Made by a program: the position numbers and the translations under genes. A stretch of DNA of 64,000 nucleotides, taken from contig JADJWG010000002.1 in NCBI GenBank assembly GCA_016716475.1, positions 1,178,001 through 1,242,000 on the forward strand. Reading direction: 5' to 3'. Position 1 is the first letter of the stretch. Each line of letters begins with the position of its first letter. Source of the DNA: Phycisphaerales bacterium (GTDB lineage: Bacteria; Planctomycetota; Phycisphaerae; UBA1845; Fen-1342). A model generated the notes under the pieces. The model did not search any database. It had not been told where the DNA came from and saw only the letters and a list, made by a program, of their open reading frames with translations. This document shows positions 36,601 to 45,293 of this stretch, in pieces.

Positions 36601-37304
36601 TCCGACAGGAAGTACACACCGCCGCCGTCGGCCGACCAGATCGGCTTGCGGTCGGCTCCATCGAAGTTCGTCACTTGGCGAAAGCTGCCGGCCGAGAAGT
36701 CATGCACCCAAACATCGTGGTTGGCACTGCCGCGGTAGTGGCGCCGCGTGAAATCCGGCGCACTCCCACGCTCAAAAGCCAGCGCCTTGCCATCCGGACT
36801 GACCCGGCCTGCGCCCCCGAGGACATCCGTGACACGCTCGACCATGCCGCCGGCCACCGGCACACGGTAAATCCGCGGTTTGCGCGAAACATCGCCTTCA
36901 CGGCGGGCGTGAAACAACACATAGGCCCCATCCGGCGTGAAGTCCGTCGGCACTTCGGCACGGTCGGAATAGGTGAGCCGCTGCACCCCCGTACCGTCGG
37001 CCGCCATGATGAAGACATTGTCGGAACCGTGCCGGTCCGAGGCGAACGCAAGGTACCGTCCGTCACGTGACCAGACCGGATGACCATCGCCCGCAGGGTG
37101 TGCAGTCAGGCGCCGGGCCTGGCCCCCGGCCGCGGAAACCGTCCACACGTCTCCGGCCCAGGCAAAAGCCAGCGTCTGACCGTCCGGTGACAGCGCCAGG
37201 TGCCGGGCATAGGCGACTTCTTCCGCTCGAACAGACGCGGTCGCGCCCAGGCCGAGGAGACCCCACAGCCACAGTGTCTTCCGGGTGATTGCCAGTAAGT
37301 CCAT
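33636..37304 (-). CDS. Tricorn-like protease (beta-propellers, PDZ, S41 peptidase), exported
   Basis: A 1222-residue protein with a signal peptide (LWLWGLLGLGATASVRA). Two propeller regions made of PD40/WD40-like blades (LALSPDGQTLAFAWAGDVW, PVWSRDGRYLAFASDRHG, LSPDGKTLAFLRDRGDLI) are separated by a Pro/Lys/Thr-rich linker at about residues 540-640. Next come a helical C1-like part (FYHPTLKGLNWPAVTARYRE), a PDZ domain (YLGVDIDTSYVGPGLKVARV; GDILTRIGGVAVG) interrupted by a Pro/Glu-rich insert, and the S41 domain with GRVGYVHIRSMNAESFEEFE, DGLIIDVRSNGGGWTAD and the Ser region MCNEESFSNAEIVSHAFKN. Tricorn degrades peptides made by larger proteases. The signal peptide makes this an extracytoplasmic version. 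Confidence 0.9.
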   Translation of the reverse strand: MDLLAITRKTLWLWGLLGLGATASVRAEEVAYARHLALSPDGQTLAFAWAGDVWTVSAAGGQARRLTAHPAGDGHPVWSRDGRYLAFASDRHGSDNVFIMAADGTGVQRLTYSDRAEVPTDFTPDGAYVLFHARREGDVSRKPRIYRVPVAGGMVERVTDVLGGAGRVSPDGKALAFERGSAPDFTRRHYRGSANHDVWVHDFSAGSFRQVTNFDGADRKPIWSADGGGVYFLSDRDGPMNVWFQPLAGGGPEPVTRMTGEDVRDFTVAANGARLAFAHWSDVYVLDLQERSSRALRITAGDDDVQNDLDLRVLTGDASEAEVSPDGKEVALIVYGEVFVVSTEEGRSTRRVTDTVAREQHLTWSPDGKALFFVSDLHGQEDVYRATSAEQPAKPLSESLRFRVERVTSSTLPETLPQLSPDGKTLAFLRDRGDLILRDLKTGAERALLTGWAQPAFRWSPDSAWMAYELEDHEHNSDVWVVPVDGSQPAINITRHPDYDGGAQWSLDGKMLAFTSRRHGFDHDLYIVFLARVLDEKNPEELAAYFREQGEALKKRKPPASVVASGKIALVEPATTTRPQPAPAQKSPAAEEVTSVPDTQPEVVAATTQPDDPGLRAQVRGWIKDYLAEQEAARKPAAAATTQPAPPPDPYPYELETAYRRIRRVTTLPDDQSRFALAPDGQTLAFTSSHEGSAAVFTVGWNGENRRRILTGAAGGLHWSFDGKRLFYLRSGVANSCTATGTDPKTHRHRARLAVSRRAEAAQKFDDGARQIAQQFYHPTLKGLNWPAVTARYRELALRTRTLDEFNEVFNRMLGELSASHMGIFGPGSGGLERVGYLGVDIDTSYVGPGLKVARVLPNAPADRAASRLVPGDILTRIGGVAVGPQFALEQALLGTVGDDVIIEFLPSPTRGPEPEPPPTPAPSAPAPTDEPATLPQEPPIEPEPVPPPAPLDPDGRWDDSAWEDDPPVVVAPVAGAEPPLKDSAPTTTQSTDAPKLRELVLRPISFEAMANLRYDAWVRENERYVHEQSDGRVGYVHIRSMNAESFEEFERDLFAAASGRDGLIIDVRSNGGGWTADWVMQTLMVRRHAYTVPRGGVPGYPQDRLIFYAWTKPTTMMCNEESFSNAEIVSHAFKNLGRGPLVGNTTHGGVISTGSYRLIDNALVRMPRRGWFTLPDGVNMEDQGAVPDILKLVTPEDELRGRRPQLDAAVQATLEQIAGTP

Positions 37305-38085
37305 GCCGTGATCTTCCTTTCCGGATTCGAGCGACGCTGGAGGGCGACGAGACGCGCATTGTCAGCCCGTGGGAGCCCGCGATTGTACGCGTTCAATCCG
37401 TTGCGCCCACCACTCAGACATGGTACTCCCCCCAACAATGGGCTTCGTGGCCCACACTCCGTGGGATGAAAACTGCTCTATCCGCTTTACGCCCCCCTGC
37501 TGCCCCCCCAACCCGGCGCCTCTTTCAGCGCGAATGGCACACATGGTGAACACGATTTCAATGTGACTGCACGCCAGCCACTACGATGATGTCCGCCAAG
37601 GGTTCCAGGCGTTCGGCGAGCTAGGCACGGCCGATCTGGAGGCCTGTCATAGTAAGGTCAGCCAGGCCACGGCCACTTATATTACGGCAGGGACTGGCGG
37701 GGACCGTCGGTGAACGCAGAATCGCAAACTACGCTTTGTGCTGTGCGATATCCACGCGCGGCGGGCCGGACCCAACAGCCCCCATGAGTCTGTATGAGCA
37801 TCTCGCAAGTATCGTTTATGTCGAAACTTACGGGATTGGGCGATACTGGGCTCGAACCAGTGACCTTGTGCATTGTCGATCTGTTCTTGTCGCTGGCTTC
37901 GATCCGTAACCCTTTGTCAAGACGATACCTACAAAGTCGGCTATTTTGCCTGTCGTGCGTTCAGAAGTACCTAACTTCGCGTCATTTCGAGTAGACTACT
38001 CGCGCGCGTTTCACATGGGCGCGCGAGAATCACGCTGCCGCGGCCGTATCGATGCGCCCACTGCGCGTCGCGGTATACTCCCGCC
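37305..38085. other. Gene-poor junction containing a tRNA-Val 3' fragment
   Basis: 781 bases between the Tricorn-like gene and the Na/Pi cotransporter. The only structured element is the diverged tRNA-Val 3'-half copy at 37837-37879 (separate entry). The 37305-37830 part shows no convincing coding sequence. A TATACT box at 38069-38074, twelve bases before the GTG of the transporter, may be a -10 element. Confidence 0.5.
37837..37879 (-). repeat. Diverged copy of tRNA-Val 3' half (outer attachment-site remnant, copy A)
   Basis: It matches the 3' half of the tRNA-Val gene at 56139-56180 over 43 bases with one C-to-T change and one inserted A, in the same orientation. The match includes the complete T-arm and acceptor 3' strand. 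It continues with TC like copy B, unlike the intact tRNA. No 5' half of a tRNA is present here. It is read as an old att site from integration at the tRNA 3' end. Confidence 0.8.
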
Positions 38086-39759
38086 GTGATCGCGTCCCTG
38101 CTTGGTGGTCTGGGCATCTTCCTGCTCGGCATGGTCCTCCTTACCGACGGGCTGAAGGCCGTCGCCGGTGAGGCCCTGCGCCGCATCCTGACACGCTACG
38201 TCGCCACGCCGCTCGCCGGTGTGGGCTGGGGAGCCCTCGTCACCGCCCTCGTTCAGTCCTCCACCGCCACGACGCTCACGACCGTCGGTTTCGTCAGCGC
38301 CGGCCTGCTGACGTTCACCCAGGCGGTCGGCGTCATCTTCGGTGCCAATCTCGGCACGACGAGCACCGGCTGGATCGTCTCGCAACTCGGCTTCAAGGTC
38401 TCCCTCGGCAGTCTCTCGCCGCCGCTCGTACTCGTCGGCGTCGCACTCCGCCTGTTGTGCCGGGGGCGTGCCGCACATGCCGGCACGGCCCTCGCCGGCT
38501 TCGCGCTGTTGTTCATGGGGATCGACCTGCTGCAGGCCGGGATGGCGTCGTTCGCGCCGTCGTTGGGCGTTTCGCCGCTCGCCGCCGGTGCCGGTACCAC
38601 TCCCCTTGCACTACTGCTCCTCGTCGCGACCGGCTTCCTCATGACTGTCGTCATGCTCTCGTCGAGCGCGGCGATGACCGCCACCCTCGCGGCCGTCGCT
38701 TCCGGGGTGCTCGGACTGGAGCAGGCCGCGGTGCTGATCATCGGCCAGAACATCGGCACGACGCCGAAGGCCGTCGCCGCAGCCATCGGCACCCCCGCCG
38801 CCGCCAAGCGCACGGCCCTTGCGCATGTGCTCTTCAACGTCGTCACCGGCGCGATTGCACTCGCGATCCTCCCATGGCTGTTGAAATTGAGTGTCCGGGT
38901 AGGTGACGCACTCGGCGCGGGCGATGCTCCGACCGTGCTCGCCGTCTTCCACACCGTGTTCAATGCCCTCGGCGTGCTCGTCCTGTTCCCGCTGATACGG
39001 CCGTTCGCGGCGCTCACCGAGCGCCTCCTGCCCGAACGCGGGCCGGCAGCCACGCGCTACCTTGCCCCCGCCGTTGCCGAAGTCGGCCCCGTCGCCCTCG
39101 AAGCCGCCCGCCGCGCGATGATCCACGTCCTTCGCGACATCGTGGCACTCATCCCCCGTGCCGCCGCGCCGGCCGGTCCCCCCGCCGACGCACTCGCCGC
39201 CGCCGGCGCGGGGCGGCAGGAGATCGTCCGCTTCGTGCAGCGTTTGGGCCTCGCGGGGCAGCCCGCCGGTGAACTCGCGCGGGTGCAGTCACTCCTGCAC
39301 GCGGCGGATCACCTGGACCGGGCTCTGGCTGCGCTGCGCAGCCCACGGGTCGATGCGGCGCTCGTCGCATCCGATCCGATCATCGCGCCCGCCTGGGAAC
39401 TCGTGCTGCGGCCCGCTCGCCGGCACACCGAATTGCGCACCGTCCACGAGGAGACCACCGCCGCGGCCCCCGATCCGCTACTCGAAGCTGCCGACGACTG
39501 GGCCCAGGCGTCGCGCGCGATGGCCGATGTCCGCCGGCTGCAACGGCGCGAGATCCTTCGTCTCGCGGCGGCGGGCGCGCTGGCACCCGATGCCGCAATG
39601 GCTCACATCGATGCCCTGCTGTGGCTCGACGGAGTGGCCTACCACCTCTGGCGGGCCACGCACCACCTCCGGCGCGAGCCCGAGCCCGAGAATGGTGACC
39701 CCACGCCGCAACCGCCCCCCGACCTCCCCGCAGAACCGGCCCGCGCCGCCGGCGCCTGA
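38086..39759 (+). CDS. Na+/phosphate cotransporter family protein with PhoU-like C-terminus
   Basis: The GTG start at 38086 gives 557 residues. The N-terminal 330 residues hold the two inverted Na_Pi_cotrans repeats, each with its signature: LVQSSTATTLTTVGFVSAG and VVMLSSSAAMTATLAAVASG, plus GANLGTTSTGW and GQNIGTTPKAV. Eight or more membrane helices are expected. The C-terminal 220 residues are helical (PhoU-like; RRAMIHVLRDIVALIPR, VQSLLHAADHLDRALAALR). Such proteins import phosphate with sodium. The gene lies between tRNA-Val fragment copies A and B, so it may be element cargo. Confidence 0.88.
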   Translation: MIASLLGGLGIFLLGMVLLTDGLKAVAGEALRRILTRYVATPLAGVGWGALVTALVQSSTATTLTTVGFVSAGLLTFTQAVGVIFGANLGTTSTGWIVSQLGFKVSLGSLSPPLVLVGVALRLLCRGRAAHAGTALAGFALLFMGIDLLQAGMASFAPSLGVSPLAAGAGTTPLALLLLVATGFLMTVVMLSSSAAMTATLAAVASGVLGLEQAAVLIIGQNIGTTPKAVAAAIGTPAAAKRTALAHVLFNVVTGAIALAILPWLLKLSVRVGDALGAGDAPTVLAVFHTVFNALGVLVLFPLIRPFAALTERLLPERGPAATRYLAPAVAEVGPVALEAARRAMIHVLRDIVALIPRAAAPAGPPADALAAAGAGRQEIVRFVQRLGLAGQPAGELARVQSLLHAADHLDRALAALRSPRVDAALVASDPIIAPAWELVLRPARRHTELRTVHEETTAAAPDPLLEAADDWAQASRAMADVRRLQRREILRLAAAGALAPDAAMAHIDALLWLDGVAYHLWRATHHLRREPEPENGDPTPQPPPDLPAEPARAAGA

Positions 39760-39801
39760 GACCCGCCAACCGAGCCCCCGCGCTGCCGTCACCAACCCCA
39801 C

Positions 39802-40008
39802 TCAAGCGCAGCGCTTAATGAGATGCAGTTGACATCGTTCCAGGCGCCGGAGGTGCGGTGCGGTGGCCGGGGCGTCGGCCTGGCCGAGGTAGCGGGCCTG
39901 GCCGTTGAGCACGACGTAGCCCTGGCCGGTGGCCTTGTGGACGCTGTACTTGGGGTCGCGGTACTTGGGGACGCGGATACTGCTGGGCGTGGCAGCGGAG
40001 GAGGGCAC
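39802..40008 (-). pseudogene. Truncated tyrosine integrase, N-terminal arm domain only
   Basis: From a GTG at 40008, 68 residues: VPKYRDPKYSVHKATGQGYV VLNGQARYLGQADAPA (two pieces) closely resembles the N-terminal arm of planctomycete phage-type integrases, which typically read VPKYRLHKATGQAYV..GRxxYLGxHGSPE. After GQADAPA the sequence turns into an unrelated Arg/His-rich stretch and a stop. The SAM-like and catalytic (R-H-x-x-R-Y) domains are absent. It lies 120 bases from tRNA fragment copy B, on the same strand as the tRNA, where an integrase gene is expected beside its att site. The identification rests on my recall of the family pattern. Confidence 0.65.
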
Positions 40009-40127
40009 GGCCGTAGTCTCCCGTCGGTGGCGCGAGGAGTACTACGCGCGCCGGGACCCGGGTTACGTCCGCTCCGCCCGTTGGGCGGGTCTACGCAACT
40101 CGCGAAGTCGGCGATAGTTACAATCGA

Positions 40128-40169
40128 TGGGCGATACTGGGCTCGAACCAGTGACCTCGTGCTTGTCGA
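40128..40169 (-). repeat. Exact 42-base copy of tRNA-Val 3' half (attachment-site copy B)
   Basis: It is identical over 42 bases to 56139-56180, the 3' half of the intact tRNA-Val gene from the discriminator base through the T-arm, variable loop and 3' side of the anticodon arm into the anticodon loop. It diverges on both sides and has the same orientation. With the intact tRNA it brackets a 16 kb segment carrying the CRISPR-Cas locus and two insertion sequences, as attR and attL would. Confidence 0.88.
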
Positions 40170-40238
40170 TCGCAATTTTGCACGCCAAAAGCGCCAAAAA
40201 CCGCGTTCTCGATAGCGCCACGCTGGTTTTTATCTCGC

Positions 40239-40304
40239 GTAGCGCGGCCACTCGTTACTAACATCGCACGAAATTTGCCGGGTAGCGCGGCCTGGCCGCG
40301 CTAC
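40239..40304. repeat. Palindromic GTAGCGCGGCC elements at the left island end
   Basis: A complete near-perfect palindrome, GTAGCGCGGCC-T-GGCCGCGCTAC, lies at 40282-40304 and a half copy GTAGCGCGGCCACT at 40239-40252. A third copy with centre AGT lies at 56043-56065, just inside the other end of the island. They look like a REP-type dispersed palindrome; they could also act as terminators or promoter-proximal hairpins for the cas operon that starts 180 bases on. Confidence 0.6.
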
Positions 40305-40487
40305 GATTTGCCGCAGCAGGTTGGCTTGTACGCGTCGGTGTCATCCGGTATGGCACGCGCACCGTATGAGTAAGGTGCCACTAAGAACCAGAGTTTCATT
40401 CCGCATCATGTCGTGATTCCCACGCTTCCTTGGGCACAAATCGGCACATGCCAACAGGACCGTCTCTGTGGAGCCGATAATTCCCGT

Positions 40488-42284
40488 ATGGACGGCACCT
40501 ATTGGCCATGCCGTGGCGTGGCCGAGCACGCCTATTGTCCGCGCCTGTTCTACTACATGACGGTCGAGGGTGTCTTTCTGCCCAGCGCTGACACCGAACT
40601 GGGTGCCGGCGTTCACACCCGTGTTGATCAGCCGAGCGAGGCCCCGCCAACACTCGAAGGCAATGGCAGGAGTGGCCGTAGTAAGAAGAAAGTCGAGAAA
40701 CTGGAAGAGTCAGACTCCGATTCGGATCGCCCACTTTCCGTGCGCAGCCTCGCACTTACCAGCGACCAGCTCGGCCTCACGGCCAAGCTCGACCTGGCCG
40801 AAATCAACGGCACGACTGCCATTCCCGTCGAGTACCGCAAAGGCAGACCCAAGCGCTGCGGGGAGGTCAGCGAACCGGTTGACGAGATGATGGAGCAGGG
40901 CCGACTGCTACCTGGTCCGGAGCCGTGGCCGACCGACCGTGTACAAATCGGGCTCCAAGCAATCCTATTGGAAGAGGCCGGGTATACCGTCCCCGAAGCG
41001 TACTGTTACTACGCCGCCGAGCGACTGAAGCTTCGGATACCGGTAGACGATTCGCTGAAATGCGAAGCGCTTGCAGAACTTGAGGCCGCGAAACGCACCG
41101 CGGCAGGAGAACGCCCGCCGCCGCTGGTGAACGATCCGAAGTGCCCGCGCTGCTCACTCCAACCGATCTGCCTGCCTGACGAAATCAATCAGCAACGATT
41201 CACAACACTCGCCGCCAACGGCGAGCCGGCCGACGAGCAACTCACGCCACGGAAGCTCTGGCCGCCGCGGGACGAAGGTATTCATGTGGTCATTCAGAAA
41301 GAAGGTGTCCGCGTAGGTGTGCGCGGCCAGTCCGTGCGTATCACCGACAAGGATGGCGGCATCGTTCGCGACCTGCCGCTGGCGAATGTCGAATCGCTCG
41401 CTGTGCTCGGGGGCGTGCAGGTCTCGACGCAAGCGCTCGCCGTCTTTGCCGATCACGAGGTTCCTGTCGCCTATCTCACTGCCGCTGGACGTCTGGTTGC
41501 CATGATGGACCCGATGGGGCCGACCAGCGCTGCCGTGCGCGCCGCACAGGTTCGCGTACTCGACCGGCCCGAGAAAGCGCTCGAACTCGCCCGCGCCGTC
41601 ACCGTCGCCAAGATCGCCAACCAGCGCACGCTGCTCATGCGCAACCATGCCGCGCTCCCGTCACGTGTCGCGGCAGACCTTCAGGACAGCATCGCCGCCG
41701 CCGAGCGGGCGACCACGATGAACGAACTCCGTGGCCACGAGGGAAACGCCGCCGCCATCTACTTCCGCCATTTCGCCGGCATGTTCAAGGAGGGCGTCAA
41801 GGAGATCGCCGTCCGATTCGAGAGCAGCGGCCGCCAGCGCCGTCCGCCGCCTGATCCTGTCAACGCCGTGCTGTCATTCGCCTATTCGATGCTGACGAAC
41901 GAATGCACCGCCGCTGCTCGTCTGGCCAGTCTGGAGCCAGCGCTCGGCGCCCTCCACGCCACGCGCCCCGGCCGGCCAGCACTCGCGCTCGACCTTATGG
42001 AGCCGTTCCGGCCGCTCATCGCTGACTCCATCGCCGTGTCCGCCTTCAACCGCGGCGAATTGACCGAGGGCCATTTCCTCGACACCGCCGCCGGCTGCGC
42101 CTTGACCGACGCCGGGCGCAAGGGCTTCTTTTCCGCCTACGGTCGGCGGATGGATACCGAGGTAACCCACCCGGTTTTCGAATACCGGCTGTCCTACCGG
42201 CGCATGCTCATGCTCCACGCGCGGCTCATTGCGGCGTGGCTCCTGGGGGAAGTTCCCTCGCTCGCTTTTCTGACGACGAAGTAA
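40488..42284 (+). CDS. cas4-cas1: Cas4-Cas1 fusion, type I-G (I-U) CRISPR adaptation
   Basis: The ATG at 40488 is chosen because the family begins close to the YCPRLFY motif; an upstream GTG at 40413 is possible. 598 residues. The Cas4 part (about 1-235) has HAYCPRLFYY (first Cys), the nuclease Asp region LTAKLDLAEI, PVEYRKGRPK (ExK) and CPRCSLQPICLP (Fe-S cysteines). The Cas1 part (about 260-598) has GGVQVSTQALAVFADHEVP, catalytic Glu in LRGHEGNAAAIYF, His in LGALHATRPGRP and Asp in DLMEPFRPLIADS. Cas1-Cas2 inserts spacers; the fused Cas4 selects and trims the PAM end. A fused cas4-cas1 gene is a hallmark of subtype I-G. Confidence 0.95.
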   Translation: MDGTYWPCRGVAEHAYCPRLFYYMTVEGVFLPSADTELGAGVHTRVDQPSEAPPTLEGNGRSGRSKKKVEKLEESDSDSDRPLSVRSLALTSDQLGLTAKLDLAEINGTTAIPVEYRKGRPKRCGEVSEPVDEMMEQGRLLPGPEPWPTDRVQIGLQAILLEEAGYTVPEAYCYYAAERLKLRIPVDDSLKCEALAELEAAKRTAAGERPPPLVNDPKCPRCSLQPICLPDEINQQRFTTLAANGEPADEQLTPRKLWPPRDEGIHVVIQKEGVRVGVRGQSVRITDKDGGIVRDLPLANVESLAVLGGVQVSTQALAVFADHEVPVAYLTAAGRLVAMMDPMGPTSAAVRAAQVRVLDRPEKALELARAVTVAKIANQRTLLMRNHAALPSRVAADLQDSIAAAERATTMNELRGHEGNAAAIYFRHFAGMFKEGVKEIAVRFESSGRQRRPPPDPVNAVLSFAYSMLTNECTAAARLASLEPALGALHATRPGRPALALDLMEPFRPLIADSIAVSAFNRGELTEGHFLDTAAGCALTDAGRKGFFSAYGRRMDTEVTHPVFEYRLSYRRMLMLHARLIAAWLLGEVPSLAFLTTK

Positions 42285-42288
42285 TGCC

Positions 42289-42579
42289 ATGCGCCGCTGC
42301 TACCTCGTCTGCTACGACGTGCGGAACGACAAGCGCCTCCGCCGCATCCACAAGCTGATGAAGGCGTACGGAGAGCCGTGGCAGTACTCGGTCTTCTACT
42401 GCACACTCAAGGCCATTGACCGCGTCCGACTGGAGAACGCCGCCCGCGAGATCCTCAACCTGAAGGAGGACCAGCTCCTCATCGTGGACCTGGGCAGCAA
42501 CGAGGAGGCGGCCCGGGAGGCGGCCACCACGCTCGGCCCGGCACCCCCTCAACAGGAAGGCGGGGTTGTGGTAATCTGA
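42289..42579 (+). CDS. cas2: CRISPR-associated endoribonuclease-like Cas2
   Basis: 96 residues, the standard Cas2 size, with the ferredoxin-like start RRCYLVCYDVRNDKRLRRI (conserved Asp after the first strand) and WQYSVFYCTLKAIDRVRLE. It dimerises and bridges two Cas1 dimers for spacer insertion. It starts four bases after cas4-cas1 and ends five bases before cas3, so the genes are one operon. Confidence 0.96.
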   Translation: MRRCYLVCYDVRNDKRLRRIHKLMKAYGEPWQYSVFYCTLKAIDRVRLENAAREILNLKEDQLLIVDLGSNEEAAREAATTLGPAPPQQEGGVVVI

Positions 42580-42584
42580 TCGCC

Positions 42585-45293
42585 ATGTCTGGGGACTCAG
42601 CCAGCTTCGTGAGAGTGTTTCATGCGCTGTTTTCGGTGCACACGCCCTTTCGCTGGCAATGCAGACTGTTCGACGAGCTTGCAGCGGGCCGTATTCCTTT
42701 GACCGTTACCCTGCCCACCGGCCTCGGCAAGACCTCCATCATCCCGATCTGGCTGATTGCCCTGGCACACTCGGCCGACAACGGCCTGCGCTTGCCGCGC
42801 CGGCTGGTTTACATCGTGAACCGCCGAACCGTTGTGGATCAGGCGACCGAAGATGCCGCCCGGATTCTCAGCACACTGAGTGTCCTCGACAGCGACAACG
42901 GGCCGCTCGCGCAATTGCGAAAGGCGCTCGCAAGGCTCGCTGGGGGCGATTTGCAGGTGCCACTCGCCGTCAGCACCCTCCGCGGCGAACTGGCCGACAA
43001 CGGCGAATGGAAGAAGAACCCCGCCCGCCCCGTGATCATCGTCGGCACCATCGACATGATCGGCAGCAAGTTGCTGTTCTCCGGTTATGGCGATGGCCGC
43101 TACGGCCGGGCTCACCACGCGGGGCTGATCGGACAGGACACATTGATCGTCCACGACGAGGCCCATTTGTCGCCGGCTTTTTCGCGGTTGTTGTGGAAGA
43201 TCGAGCGCGAGCAGCGGGAGGCGAACGAACCAAGACCGGTGCGCGTCCTGGAGTTGACCGCGACCTCACGCGACGATGCCCGAGAAGATCGGGAGGCCGT
43301 CCGCCGACTGCGCGGCGCGGAGGCCAGCGCCGACTTCACACTCATCAAGGAGGACGATGCGGACGCCATCGTCACGCAACGGCGTACGGCCAGCAAGACG
43401 CTGACGTTGCAGACATACGACGCCGGCAAGGGCAACTTGGCGCAGGCGATCGCGACCAAGGCGCTTACGTACCGCGACTCCAAGGAGCGGATTCTGATCT
43501 ACGTTCGCTTGCCGGAAGATGCAAAGGCCATCGCGGATGCCATCAAGAACCCGAAGACTGGGCTCGGCAAAGACGGGGACGGGCGCGTTCGCCTGCTCAC
43601 GGGCACGATCCGCGGGTTCGAGCGCGATCAACTGGCCAACAGTGAGCTGTTCAGGGCATTCAGATCGGACCCGGCTCGTCCGCCTAAACTCGAACAGGCG
43701 CTTTATCTCGTGTCCACCTCGGCCGGCGAAATCGGGGCCGATCTCGACGCCGATCACCTCGTTTGCGACCTCAGCACTCTCGACAGCATGGCCCAGCGCA
43801 TCGGGCGCATGAACCGACTGGGAGGAGGCAGCCGATCGGCCAAGATTTCCGTTGTGGTGGCGCCCATCGGCGACAAAGATCCGGTTCGACCGCAACTTGA
43901 GATGACCGGCGAGGCGTTGCGCGAGCTTCCCGCGAAGAACGACGGATTCGATGTATCGCCGGAGGCGTTATCCAATCTGTTGAACACGGACGACGCAAAA
44001 CTCGCGTTCTCGCCACCCCCGACGATCCTACCCGCGACGGACATCCTGTTCGACGCCTGGGCGCTCACGTCGATCACGGGCGAACTGCCCGGCCGGCCCG
44101 GAGTCGAACCCTACCTGCACGGAGTCGCCGAGTGGGAGCCGCCCGAAACGCACGTGGCGTGGCGAGCCGACATCGGCGAATTGGGCCGCGCGGGCGTGGC
44201 AGAGGATGACCTTGCCGAGATGCTCGAAGTCTTCCCAATCCGCGCTGCTGAGCGGCTCAGGGACCGCCGGGACCGTGTACAAGAGCAACTCGCGCGTATC
44301 GCGGCACGCCAAAACGACGTGAAGGTGGTTCTCATCAGGAACGGCGAGCCGCGCTGGGTCACGCTCGCCGAGCTCGCCCCGGCGGATAAGACGGACAAGG
44401 CGAAACTGAACGAGGCGCGTCGTCTTCTCTCCTACGCCACAGTGCTGCTGCCGACTGAGGTTGGCGGCCTGAAAGCCGGCATGCTGGACGGCAACGAAGA
44501 GGCACCGAAGCAACATCAGGACCTAGACGTGGCCGAGGCGGCGCTCGCCGACCAGCTGGCGCGGCAGCGTCTCCGCGTGACAGATGACGAAGTGAAGCCG
44601 TTGCTCGGCGAGCAGGTCAACACGACGCTCGTGGAGCGCTGTAGGCTGGCGCTGGCAGCGTCGGACTCAGCGAACGAGGACATCTCGCCGGCGACGATCG
44701 AGTACCGCGTGGCGAAGGCGGAGAGCGGCGAACCGGGTACACGTGTTCGACTCGCCGATCACTCGGGCACGGTCGTGACAACGGCCAAGAGGATCGGCGC
44801 GGCGTTGGGGTTGGAACAGCCGGTCTACGAAGCGCTGGCGCTGGCCGCGCACTGGCACGACAGCGGCAAGAACCGCCCCATCTGGCAACGCTACGCCCGC
44901 AAAGGTGATTCCTCGGCTCCGCTGGCGAAGTCCGACCGTTACTTGCACTGGAAAGCGCTCAACTTCTACCGCCACGAGTTCGGTTCTCTGCTCGACGCGA
45001 CGTTCGGTGACGCCGACGGCAACCCGGTGTCTGAGGTCGCCAGCCACGCAGAACGCGATCTGATCCTCCACCTGATCGCGGCCCATCACGGTTGGTCCCG
45101 GCCACACTTTGAACCGATGGCATTCGACCGCGAGCGCCCGACCAAGGACAACGAAGCCGCTCTCGTAGAGGCCATGCAACGCTTTGCCCGTCTCCAGCGC
45201 CGCTTCGGCCGCTGGGGGTTGGCGTGGCTGGAATCGCTGCTACGGTGTGCGGATGCGCTGGCATCGGCGGACCAAAATGGGGGTGGCGCATGA
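42585..45293 (+). CDS. cas3: Cas3 helicase-nuclease, type I-G, C-terminal HD domain
   Basis: 902 residues. The SF2 helicase comes first: Walker A VTLPTGLGKTS (about residues 41-51), DEAH box VHDEAHLSPAF, motif III LELTATS, motif V STSAGEIGADLDADHLV and motif VI MAQRIGRMNRLGG. The HD nuclease is at the C-terminus (LAAHWHDSGKNRPIWQRYA near residue 757, LHLIAAHHGWSRPH near 830). This helicase-then-HD order is the reverse of E. coli Cas3 and is that of GSU0051-type Cas3 in subtype I-G. It unwinds and degrades target DNA after Cascade-like recognition. Its stop overlaps the start of the next gene (ATGA). Confidence 0.95.
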   Translation: MSGDSASFVRVFHALFSVHTPFRWQCRLFDELAAGRIPLTVTLPTGLGKTSIIPIWLIALAHSADNGLRLPRRLVYIVNRRTVVDQATEDAARILSTLSVLDSDNGPLAQLRKALARLAGGDLQVPLAVSTLRGELADNGEWKKNPARPVIIVGTIDMIGSKLLFSGYGDGRYGRAHHAGLIGQDTLIVHDEAHLSPAFSRLLWKIEREQREANEPRPVRVLELTATSRDDAREDREAVRRLRGAEASADFTLIKEDDADAIVTQRRTASKTLTLQTYDAGKGNLAQAIATKALTYRDSKERILIYVRLPEDAKAIADAIKNPKTGLGKDGDGRVRLLTGTIRGFERDQLANSELFRAFRSDPARPPKLEQALYLVSTSAGEIGADLDADHLVCDLSTLDSMAQRIGRMNRLGGGSRSAKISVVVAPIGDKDPVRPQLEMTGEALRELPAKNDGFDVSPEALSNLLNTDDAKLAFSPPPTILPATDILFDAWALTSITGELPGRPGVEPYLHGVAEWEPPETHVAWRADIGELGRAGVAEDDLAEMLEVFPIRAAERLRDRRDRVQEQLARIAARQNDVKVVLIRNGEPRWVTLAELAPADKTDKAKLNEARRLLSYATVLLPTEVGGLKAGMLDGNEEAPKQHQDLDVAEAALADQLARQRLRVTDDEVKPLLGEQVNTTLVERCRLALAASDSANEDISPATIEYRVAKAESGEPGTRVRLADHSGTVVTTAKRIGAALGLEQPVYEALALAAHWHDSGKNRPIWQRYARKGDSSAPLAKSDRYLHWKALNFYRHEFGSLLDATFGDADGNPVSEVASHAERDLILHLIAAHHGWSRPHFEPMAFDRERPTKDNEAALVEAMQRFARLQRRFGRWGLAWLESLLRCADALASADQNGGGA

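Noticed and set aside
37682..40251. Minus-strand frames containing EVTGSSPVSP
   Set aside because: This peptide is the well-known false translation of tRNA T-arm sequence and comes from the tRNA-Val fragments.
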